Assembly (NCBI GenBank): GCA_050743365.1
Contig: JBOGFI010000136.1
Location: 1 to 21,504, forward strand
DNA: 21,504 nt
DNA from: JBOGFI01 sp050743365
GTDB taxonomy: Bacteria; Actinomycetota; Acidimicrobiia; IMCC26256; JACDBD01
Direction of reading: 5' to 3'
The notes beneath the pieces are model-generated. The model was not told the DNA's origin. It saw nothing but the letters and a program-made list of their open reading frames with translations, and made no database searches. A program made the translations under genes and the position numbers. Shown here in pieces: positions 9,797 to 17,958 of the stretch; the first letter of the stretch is position 1, and every line of letters begins with the position of its first letter.

Positions 9797-10588
9797 GTGC
9801 CCGATTCCATCTCACCGCCCGCAGGGTCGCGTCGCGATCCGCGCGATGTGCCCGACCCGCAGTTCTGGGGCCCCGAGCGCGAGCCGCGCGTCCGGCTCCG
9901 ACGAACGCCGGGCGCCGCCGGGGGGCTGCTGGACCGCCTCCGGGACTTGCGGGCCGACCCCCGATCGGGCGTGATCGCGCTCGTCGTGGTGGCCGCGGTC
10001 GCCGGGTTCGCCTGGTACCGGATGGGTCTGGGTGACACCGGCGAGACCGGCGCCGCCGCCCCGCCGGCGAGGACGCCGGCCGCCGCACCCGTGTCGCCGA
10101 CCACCACGGCCACCTCCACCACAGGCGCCTCCACCACGACGGGGCCGGGCGGCGACGTCACCGTGCACGTGGCCGGCGCGGTCCTGCGGCCCGGCGTGAT
10201 CGAGCTCCCGGCCGGGTCACGGGTCATCGACGCCGTCGAGGCCGCCGGCGGCGGTGTGCCCGAAGCCGACCTCGACCGCATGAACCTGGCCGCCCAGCTG
10301 GTCGACGGCCAGCGCATCCTCGTCCAGAAGGTCGGGGAGCCCGTGGCCCCGGCGGACCCCGCCGACCCCGCCTCGACCGACGGCGCGCCGACCAACCAGC
10401 CGATCAACCTCAACACCGCCACTCAGGAGCAGCTCGAGACGCTGCCCGGCATCGGGCCCACCCTCGCCGAGGCCATCATCGTGGAGCGGGACCGTCGCGG
10501 CGGCTTCCGGTCGATCAACGAGCTGCGCGACGTGCGCGGGATCGGCGACCAGCGCTTCGCCGACGTCGAGGCTCTTGTCACGGTCTGA
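9797..10588 (+). CDS. comEA: ComEA-type DNA-binding competence protein
   Basis: ComEA is a membrane-anchored receptor that binds double-stranded DNA during uptake by transformation. The 263-residue protein has a charged cytoplasmic N-terminus (1-55), one membrane helix (56-77), and a low-complexity Ala/Pro/Thr linker. An SLBB domain follows (about 119-178, VTVHVAGAV...), then a C-terminal helix-hairpin-helix pair (203-262) with INLNTATQEQLETLPGIG and LRDVRGIGDQRF. This is the complete Gram-positive architecture. The GTG at 9797 is preceded by GGAGG. comEC follows after 5 bp, the standard comEA-comEC order. Confidence 0.93.
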   Translation: MPDSISPPAGSRRDPRDVPDPQFWGPEREPRVRLRRTPGAAGGLLDRLRDLRADPRSGVIALVVVAAVAGFAWYRMGLGDTGETGAAAPPARTPAAAPVSPTTTATSTTGASTTTGPGGDVTVHVAGAVLRPGVIELPAGSRVIDAVEAAGGGVPEADLDRMNLAAQLVDGQRILVQKVGEPVAPADPADPASTDGAPTNQPINLNTATQEQLETLPGIGPTLAEAIIVERDRRGGFRSINELRDVRGIGDQRFADVEALVTV

Positions 10589-10593
10589 GCCGG

Positions 10594-12075
10594 ATGCCCG
10601 CTGGTGGCCCGCTCGCGCTTCTCGGGGCGCTCGTCGCCGGCATCTTCGCCGGTGACCGGCTCGGGCCCGGCCCGGCCCACGGCGCGCTCGTGGTGGGCGC
10701 GGCGACCGCCGTCGTCGCCTTCGCCGTCCGTGGCCGTGCCGGCATCGTGCTCGGCATGGCCGGGATCGCCGCTCTCGGCGGCGCGGTGACGCAGCGGGCG
10801 CACGACGGGCTCGCGCACTCGCCGCTGACGGCCGCCGTCGACGCGCGCGACCGGGCCACGATCACGGGGGCGCTGGTCGACGATCCCGACGGGACGCGCT
10901 TCACCGCCCGGGTGCGCGTGCGCGTCGACGAGATCACGGCCGGCAATGCCCCCGGCAGCGAGGGCGTGCCCGGCGGCGGGCGCACCGTGTTCGTCACCGC
11001 CGGCGGCGACGCCGGGTCGCGGTTGCGGCTGCTCTCGGCGGGCGACAGGGTCGAGCTCGACGGCTGGCTGTCGCCCCTCGCCGGCGCCGACCGCCGCCTG
11101 CGGTGGCGCCACGCCGTGGGCCGGTTCGACGCCGTCGAGCTCGTCTCGTTCCGAGAGCCGAGCTCACCTCTCCTCCGGGTGGCCAACGGCCTCCGGGCGC
11201 TCGTGCTGCGCGGCGGCCACCACCTGCCGTCCACCGACCGGGCGGTGTTGGCCGGCTTCCTGCTCGGCGACACGCGCGGGGTGCCGTACACCGTCGAGGC
11301 CGAGTTCCGGGCGGCCGGGCTCACCCACCTGCTCGCGGTGTCGGGCGCCAACGTGGCCTTCGTGCTCGCGCTGGTCGCGCCCGCGCTCCGGCGGCTGGGC
11401 CTGCGCGGCCGGCTCACCACCGGTCTCGCGGTGCTCGTCGTGTTCGGGACCATGACCCGCTGGGAGCCGTCGGTGCTGCGTGCCTGTGCGATGGCCGCCT
11501 GCTCGATGACCGCCCTCTACCTCGGGCGCCCCGCAGCCGGACTGCGCGTGCTGGCCCTGGCAGCGATCGCGTTGCTGCTCGCCGACCCGTTCCTCCTGCA
11601 CTCGATCGGCTTCCTGCTGTCGTGCGGCGCCAGCGCCGGCATCACCCTGCTCGCGGCGCGCCTGTCCGTTCGCCTCCCGGGCCCCGCCTGGGCGCGAGCG
11701 GGGCTGGGCGTGACGCTCGCGGCGCAGATCGGCGTGGCGCCGGTGATCCTGCCCGTGTTCGGCTCGCTGCCGCTGGTCGCGCTGCCGGCGAACCTGGTGG
11801 CAGTGCCGCTGGCCGCCCCGCTCACCGTCTGGGGCCTCGTCTCGGGGGTGGCGGGAGGGATCGTGGGCCGGGGATGGCCCGGCCTCGCCGGGGCGCTCCA
11901 GGTCCCCACCCTCCTGCTGGTGCGGGCGGTGCTCGCCGTCGCCGCCGTCGCCGGGCGCGTGCCGCTCGCGGTCGACGACCGCGCCGCGTGGGCGATCGTC
12001 GCGGTTGCGGCTCTGGTGGCGGCGCGGCGACGCCGGTCTACGCTCCGCCGCGATGGCCTCGTTCCGGCTCGGTGA
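10594..12075 (+). CDS. comEC: ComEC/Rec2-type DNA uptake channel, lacking the C-terminal nuclease domain
   Basis: ComEC forms the inner-membrane channel for single-stranded DNA in transformation. The 493-residue protein starts with two hydrophobic helices (about 5-65), then a DUF4131/OB-like soluble region (about 80-195). The polytopic Competence domain begins near residue 215 and contains GLTHLLAVSGANVAF (242-256), the family hallmark, and about seven further membrane helices. Many ComEC proteins are 700-800 residues and end in a metallo-beta-lactamase-like domain. Here the protein stops after the channel, and the next gene overlaps its end, so no remnant of that domain remains. It follows comEA by 5 bp and overlaps the FolP2-like gene by 23 nt. 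Confidence 0.92.
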   Translation: MPAGGPLALLGALVAGIFAGDRLGPGPAHGALVVGAATAVVAFAVRGRAGIVLGMAGIAALGGAVTQRAHDGLAHSPLTAAVDARDRATITGALVDDPDGTRFTARVRVRVDEITAGNAPGSEGVPGGGRTVFVTAGGDAGSRLRLLSAGDRVELDGWLSPLAGADRRLRWRHAVGRFDAVELVSFREPSSPLLRVANGLRALVLRGGHHLPSTDRAVLAGFLLGDTRGVPYTVEAEFRAAGLTHLLAVSGANVAFVLALVAPALRRLGLRGRLTTGLAVLVVFGTMTRWEPSVLRACAMAACSMTALYLGRPAAGLRVLALAAIALLLADPFLLHSIGFLLSCGASAGITLLAARLSVRLPGPAWARAGLGVTLAAQIGVAPVILPVFGSLPLVALPANLVAVPLAAPLTVWGLVSGVAGGIVGRGWPGLAGALQVPTLLLVRAVLAVAAVAGRVPLAVDDRAAWAIVAVAALVAARRRRSTLRRDGLVPAR

Positions 12076-12907
12076 CCGCGCGCACGACCTGACCGCGCGA
12101 ACGCTCGTCATGGGCATCCTCAACCGCACGCCCGACTCCTTCTACGACCAGGGCGCGACGTTCGAGATGGACGCCCTCCTGCGACGGGCCGATCAGCTCG
12201 CGGTCGAGGGCGCCGACATCCTGGACGTCGGTGGGGTGAAGGCCGGGCCCGGGCCCGAGGTCGGGGAGGGAGAGGAGCTCGACCGGGTCGTTCCCGCCAT
12301 CGCGGCCGTGCGCGCCCGCGTCGATCTCCCGCTGTCGGTCGACACCTGGCGGGCGAGCGTGCTGGGCGTCGCGTGCGAGGCCGGCGCGGTGGTGGGCAAC
12401 GACATCAGCGGGTTCGGTGACCCCGAGTACCTCACGACGGCGGTGGCACACGGGGCATCGGTGGTAGCCACCCACATCCGCCTTCGACCTCGCGTGGCCG
12501 ACCCCGAGCCGCGCTACGTCGACCTTCTCGCCGAGGTGACGGGGTTCCTGCTGGCTCGGGCGACATCGGCCGAGTCGGCCGGCCTGACACCCGAGCGGAT
12601 CGCGCTCGACGCCGGCCTCGATCTCGGGAAGACAGCGGCGCAGAGCGCGGTGCTCCTACGGGAGAGCGACGCGCTGGCGGCGCACGGCTACACGCTGCTC
12701 CTCTCCGCCTCCAACAAGCGGTTCCTCGGCGAGCTGCTCGGTCTCGCCATCGACGACCGCCGTGACGCCTCGCTCGCCGCCGCCGCGTACGGCGTCGCGC
12801 ACGGGTGCCGGATCGTGCGGGTGCACGACGTCGCTGCCACCGTGCGCGTGTGCCGGATGGTGGAGGCGATGCTCGAGGCAGAGCGCGACCGCGCCCGAGT
12901 GGGATGA
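12053..12907 (+). CDS. folP2: Dihydropteroate synthase-like protein, FolP2 type
   Basis: The 284-residue TIM-barrel protein belongs to the dihydropteroate synthase family. It resembles mycobacterial FolP2 more than the functional FolP1: it has GILNRTPDSFYDQGATF, DVGGVKAGPGPEV where true DHPS has DxGGEST-RPG, SVDTWRA, and NDISG. In the sulfonamide/pABA loop it has SASNKRFLG instead of the usual SRK, keeping the Lys but losing the Arg. It ends with RVHDVAATVRVCRM. Mycobacterial FolP2 has been reported to lack DHPS activity, so the real role is uncertain. The ATG at 12053 lies inside the end of comEC, 8 nt after a TACGCT box. Its TGA overlaps the holA ATG (ATGA). Confidence 0.88.
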   Translation: MASFRLGDRAHDLTARTLVMGILNRTPDSFYDQGATFEMDALLRRADQLAVEGADILDVGGVKAGPGPEVGEGEELDRVVPAIAAVRARVDLPLSVDTWRASVLGVACEAGAVVGNDISGFGDPEYLTTAVAHGASVVATHIRLRPRVADPEPRYVDLLAEVTGFLLARATSAESAGLTPERIALDAGLDLGKTAAQSAVLLRESDALAAHGYTLLLSASNKRFLGELLGLAIDDRRDASLAAAAYGVAHGCRIVRVHDVAATVRVCRMVEAMLEAERDRARVG

Positions 12908-13965
12908 GCATCCACGTGGTGCGAGGCGACGACCCCGTCCTGCGCGACGAGGCTCTCGGCCTGCTCGTCGACGACCTCGTCGGCGGCGACGACCGCACAC
13001 TCGCGGTCGAGGAGCTGACCGTGCCGGGCCGGGCTGCTCCCGGTGACGCCGAGAGCAGCGATGCCGGCGGAGGAGACGAGGGGCGCGAGCAGGTGGTCGC
13101 GGCCGCGTTGAACGCCGCGCAGAGCCCGCCGTTCATGACGAGCCGGCGCGTCGTCGTCGTGCGCGACGCCGGCAACCTCACCGCAAGCGACGCGACGCCG
13201 ATCGTCGCGTACCTCGCCGATCCGATGGACACGACTGCGCTGGTGCTCGTCGCCGGGGGCGGGCGACTGCCGGCCAACCTCGCGACGGGGTTGAAGGAGG
13301 CGAAGGCCGAGCAGGCCGGGCCGCGGGCCGAGAAGACCGCCGATGTGCTCGTCGGCCACCTGCGCGACGCCGGCCTCGAGCTCCGGCCCGACGCGGTGAA
13401 GTTCGTCACGGCGCACCTGGGGGAGGACGCCGGGCGCGTTCCCCAGCTCGTGGAGGTGCTCGCGGCCGCCAGCGGCGCCGGCGCGACCCTCGACGTCGAC
13501 GAGGTGGAGCCGTACCTCGGCGGCGCAGGCTCGGTCCCCGGGTACCAGCTCACAAACGCCATCGAGGCGGGCGATGTGGCCGGCGCGCTCGCGACGCTGC
13601 GGCGGATGCTCACCGCCACCGGTCCCCGCCAAGCCCGCCCCATGCACCCGCTCCAGGTGCTGAGCCTGCTCCATTCCCACTACCGGCGTCTGCTGCGCCT
13701 CGACGACCCGGACGTCGCCAACCCGCGGGACGCGGTCGCTGCGCTGGGAGGGAAGGTCAAGGAGTACCCGGCCCGCAAGGCGCTCGAGCAGGCCCGGGCG
13801 CTGCGCAGTGCCGGCATCGTCGAGGCCTACGGGCACCTGGCCCGGGCCGATCTCGACCTCAAGGGAGCGCGTGCGATCCCCGAGGACGCGGTGCTGGAAG
13901 TGCTGGTGGCCCGGCTGGCGGCGCTCTCGAGCCGGGCGCGTCGGGGGGAGCGTCGGCTCCGTTAG
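12904..13965 (+). CDS. holA: DNA polymerase III delta subunit
   Basis: HolA opens the sliding clamp as part of the clamp loader at the replication fork. The 353-residue product has the family outline: an N-terminal VVRGDDPVLRDEAL strand-loop-helix, an AQSPPFMTSRRVVVVRD segment (LP.Fs.rRlvvv in the family), and ALVLVAGGGRLP as the next strand. A helical collar domain follows (about 225-345) with SVPGYQLTNAIEAGD and LLHSHYRRLLRL. Sequence similarity in this family is low, but order and length fit. The start is coupled to the previous gene by ATGA. It is convergent with rpsT, the two stops overlapping by 4 nt. holA-rpsT-lepA is a common actinobacterial order. Confidence 0.93.
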   Translation: MSIHVVRGDDPVLRDEALGLLVDDLVGGDDRTLAVEELTVPGRAAPGDAESSDAGGGDEGREQVVAAALNAAQSPPFMTSRRVVVVRDAGNLTASDATPIVAYLADPMDTTALVLVAGGGRLPANLATGLKEAKAEQAGPRAEKTADVLVGHLRDAGLELRPDAVKFVTAHLGEDAGRVPQLVEVLAAASGAGATLDVDEVEPYLGGAGSVPGYQLTNAIEAGDVAGALATLRRMLTATGPRQARPMHPLQVLSLLHSHYRRLLRLDDPDVANPRDAVAALGGKVKEYPARKALEQARALRSAGIVEAYGHLARADLDLKGARAIPEDAVLEVLVARLAALSSRARRGERRLR

Positions 13966-14219
13966 CCCCGGGCGGCGCGGCGCATGAGGCGGGAGGTGCG
14001 GCGCGCCGCGGATCTCCTGTGGATCGCGCCCTTGGCCGCGGCCTTGCCGAGGCGCTTCTGCGCCCGGCGCACCAAGTCGGCGGCCTCGTCGTCGCCTGTC
14101 TCGACGGCCGCGCCGGCGGCCTTCACCCGTGTCTTGAGCTCGGAGCGGACGGCCTTCTTGCGGAGGCGGCGCTTCTCGTTCTGGCGGTTCCGCTTCTTCT
14201 GGCTCCGGATGTTGGCCAC
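13962..14219 (-). CDS. rpsT: 30S ribosomal protein S20
   Basis: The 85-residue, Lys/Arg-rich protein has the S20 signature: MANIRSQKKRNRQNEKRRLRNK-like start, KTRVKAA, and a C-terminal KGAIHRRSAARRTSRLMR helix. S20 binds 16S rRNA in the small subunit. It starts at a GTG with no Shine-Dalgarno sequence. TAGCCT on the minus strand (14234-14229) lies 9 nt upstream, which suggests a near-leaderless transcript. The stop overlaps the holA stop on the other strand. Confidence 0.97.
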   Translation of the reverse strand: MANIRSQKKRNRQNEKRRLRKKAVRSELKTRVKAAGAAVETGDDEAADLVRRAQKRLGKAAAKGAIHRRSAARRTSRLMRRAARG

Positions 14220-14316
14220 GAACGGGGGAGGCTAGCAGGGGGGGACTGCACGCTGGGCTTCGCGTGAAGGTTTACCTGTCACACCCGGCCGATACGGTCG
14301 GTTCATACGCAGGATC
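14220..14316. promoter_or_regulatory. rpsT / homing endonuclease-lepA divergent promoter region
   Basis: On the minus strand TAGCCT (14234-14229) suits a -10 box for rpsT. On the plus strand TTTACC (14271-14276) and TACGGT (14293-14298) are separated by 16 bp and resemble a -35/-10 pair. This probably starts a transcript through the endonuclease gene into lepA, and may be the original lepA promoter. I looked for a leftover copy of the original lepA 5' end here and found none that is convincing. Confidence 0.45.
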
Positions 14317-15238
14317 GTGGTCGACACCGATGAGATCGTTCGCCTCTATGTCGAGGAAGGTCTGCGCGCGCGCCAAATTGCCGAGAGGCTGAGTTGTGGC
14401 CAGGAGCTCGTCTATGAGCGGCTTGAGCAAGCTTGCGTGCAGAGGTCGAGGAGGGCACGGCTGCCAATTGAGGAGGTCAAGCGCCTCTACACCGTGGGTG
14501 GTTGGTCCACAGAGGAGATCGGCGCGCGCTTCGGCGTGAGCAGGACGACCGTGTCCCGTCACCTGCGTGAGGCTGGTGTGCGGATCCACCGCGCGCCCGG
14601 GGCCCGACAGCTGACGGGGCGTCGCCCGTGCTCGAACTCGGTTGTGTTTCGGGCCTATGCCCTAGGGCTCGTTTGGGGCGACTTCTCCGCTGAACGCCAG
14701 GGACCGGGCAGCGTCACCATCCGCGTGCGGTCGAGCACTACCCAGCCCGAGCAGGTTCAGCTTGCGCGAGAAACCTTCGAGGCGTTCGGTCCTGTGACGT
14801 ACCGCGGCCACTCCCTTTACATCTCGCTCGATTTGTCGTTCTCCTTCCTTCAGGAGAAATACGAAGGCGTCGTACCGTCGTGGATTCGAGGCTCGGAGGC
14901 GAGCGCAGCGTTTGCGGCGGGCTATGTCGACGCCGAGGGCTCCTTCGGTGTGTATGAGGGCCGAGCTCGATGCAAGATCGACGCCTACGACGAGGCGGTG
15001 CTGCGTTGGCTCCACGCATGGAGCCGTCGGATTGGTGTTCGTTCGCGACTCCGCTGCATAGCGAGGCAGGGCGACCCCCGCGGCCCCGAACCGCCGTTTC
15101 AAGGCGACCTGTGGCGTCTGAACGTGAATGATGGTCCCAGCCTTCTTCGATTCATCGCTACGCTCGATCCGTACCTGAGGCACGTACGGCGGCGAGCCGA
15201 TGCCGAGGCTGCTCGCCAGAACATCTTGCAGCGTCTTC

Positions 15239-15247
15239 GGAGCCGCA

Positions 15248-15250
<3 letters not shown>
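15239..15250 (+). promoter_or_regulatory. lepA: Ribosome binding site and TTG start of lepA inside the endonuclease gene
   Basis: GGAG (15239-15242) lies 5 nt before TTG (15248-15250). Starting here gives 13 residues before the P-loop His, close to the 11 of E. coli LepA. Homology to the family (IRNFSIIAH aligned with SRCYALLSH) begins three codons later. An in-frame ATG at 15200 is an alternative but would add 16 residues with no LepA similarity. Confidence 0.55.
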
Positions 15251-17029
<1,779 letters not shown>

Positions 17030-17035
17030 GCGGGG

Positions 17036-17284
17036 CTACGGACGGCAGTACTCCACCGGGCTGCCCATCTCGAGCTCCCCGAACCGCTCGTTCAGGGCGT
17101 GGACCACGATGTCGTACTGGTGGACGTCAGGCGCGTTGACGTCGTGAAGGTAGTCGGCGAGCCCACCGACCGACGCGGCGCCGCCGAGGGCGAAGTACCG
17201 CATCCAGAGCTGGTCGACGGTGAGCTCCGCAAGCTGACGGGCGTTGTCGAGCGGGGGCGTGACGTAATCCGTTGCGTCGGGCAT
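17036..17284 (-). CDS. Small conserved hypothetical protein
   Basis: The 82-residue protein starts at an ATG with a Shine-Dalgarno sequence (GAGGAA, about 17290-17295, minus strand). It contains LAELTVDQLWMRYFALGGAASVGGLADYLHDV and DVHQYDIVVHALNERF, a helical and acidic pattern. I recall similar short actinobacterial proteins of unknown role with an ELWxxYxALGG motif, often near regulatory genes. There is no signal peptide, membrane helix or catalytic motif. It is convergent with lepA (6 bp gap) and downstream of the STAS gene on the same strand. Confidence 0.7.
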   Translation of the reverse strand: MPDATDYVTPPLDNARQLAELTVDQLWMRYFALGGAASVGGLADYLHDVNAPDVHQYDIVVHALNERFGELEMGSPVEYCRP

Positions 17285-17309
17285 CGTGGTTCCTCAGCCG
17301 CATTGGAGG

Positions 17310-17350
17310 CCGGCGGGGCGGGGCGCAGGGGGGCTTCCCCGTCCCGCCGG
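17310..17350 (-). terminator. Long GC-rich stem-loop after the STAS gene
   Basis: CCGGCGGGGCGGGG (17310-17323) and CCCCGTCCCGCCGG (17337-17350) are inverted repeats with 13 of 14 positions complementary and a 13-nt loop. The hairpin lies just past the STAS stop and before the next minus-strand gene. There is no T-run, so it would be a U-less terminator, an attenuator or an mRNA end stabiliser. Confidence 0.45.
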
Positions 17351-17367
17351 ACCGCTGCCGAGCCTGT

Positions 17368-17712
17368 TCATCGCGTAGCCGTGTCGGCTGGCTCGATGTT
17401 CAGACGCTCGTCGACCCGGGTGATCTCGAGGAGCTTCCGTGTTATCGGGGAGGGGCCGCGCAGGAGCAGCTCGCCCTGGGAGGTGCGCAGGCGATTCGCC
17501 GCCGCCACGATCACGCGCAACCCGGAGGCGTCCATGAACTCCAGGCGCTGCAGGTCGAGCACGACCCGGCGCCCGACCTGCCGCAGGGCACCGACCAGGT
17601 ACGCCTCCAGGGTCGGCGCGGTCGCCATGTCGAACTCGCCGCGGATCGCGACGACGGTGCAGCCGTCCTCGAGGCTGATCACCGCGCCGAAGGCCGGTAC
17701 CGAACGGCTCAC
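17368..17712 (-). CDS. STAS-domain anti-sigma factor antagonist
   Basis: The 114-residue protein is a SpoIIAA/RsbV-like single STAS domain: AVISLEDGCTVVAIRGEFDMATAPTLEAYL, VVLDLQRLEFMDASGLRVIVAAANRL, then LLLRGPSPITRKLLEITRVDERLNI. The Ser in MDASGL is at the position that partner kinases phosphorylate. Unphosphorylated proteins of this type bind an RsbW-like kinase and release a sigma factor. No such kinase is encoded in the window. The GTG at 17712 lacks a good Shine-Dalgarno sequence; a GTG near 17677 and an ATG near 17858 are alternatives. It is divergent from the GAF-ANTAR gene. Confidence 0.85.
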   Translation of the reverse strand: MSRSVPAFGAVISLEDGCTVVAIRGEFDMATAPTLEAYLVGALRQVGRRVVLDLQRLEFMDASGLRVIVAAANRLRTSQGELLLRGPSPITRKLLEITRVDERLNIEPADTATR

Positions 17713-17888
17713 AGTCGCGGGCGAGCCGAAGGGGCGGGGAAGGAAGCGAGGATCATCGCGTTGCCTTCTGGCCGCGGACCCTCGCTGCTGAAGGAGAGGG
17801 CCAAGCCTACTCCGCACCGAGCCGGCGTCGAATGGGTCAAACGGAGCGAAAGCTCTCATCGGGGCTGTCGGGGAGAGGGCGGGGAGAG

Positions 17889-17950
17889 TAATCTGCACCC
17901 GATCTAGCCAGTCGTGGCAGAAGTGGCCGGGGTCGATCCCCCTCGAGGGG
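17889..17950 (+). promoter_or_regulatory. Promoter -10 box and ribosome binding site of the GAF-ANTAR gene
   Basis: TAATCT (17889-17894) is a good -10 hexamer; 18 bp upstream CTGTCG (17865-17870) is only a weak -35. AGGGG (17946-17950) lies 8 nt before the ATG at 17959. The rest of the 246-bp divergent gap to the STAS gene shows no other structure that I can support. Confidence 0.45.
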
Positions 17951-17958
17951 AGCGAAGG

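Noticed and set aside
14316..14325. CGTGGTCGAC, whose reverse complement resembles host-style lepA HVDHG codons, as a remnant of the original 5' end
   Set aside because: It is only ten bases, in inverted orientation, and built from GTCGAC, which is common in this genome.
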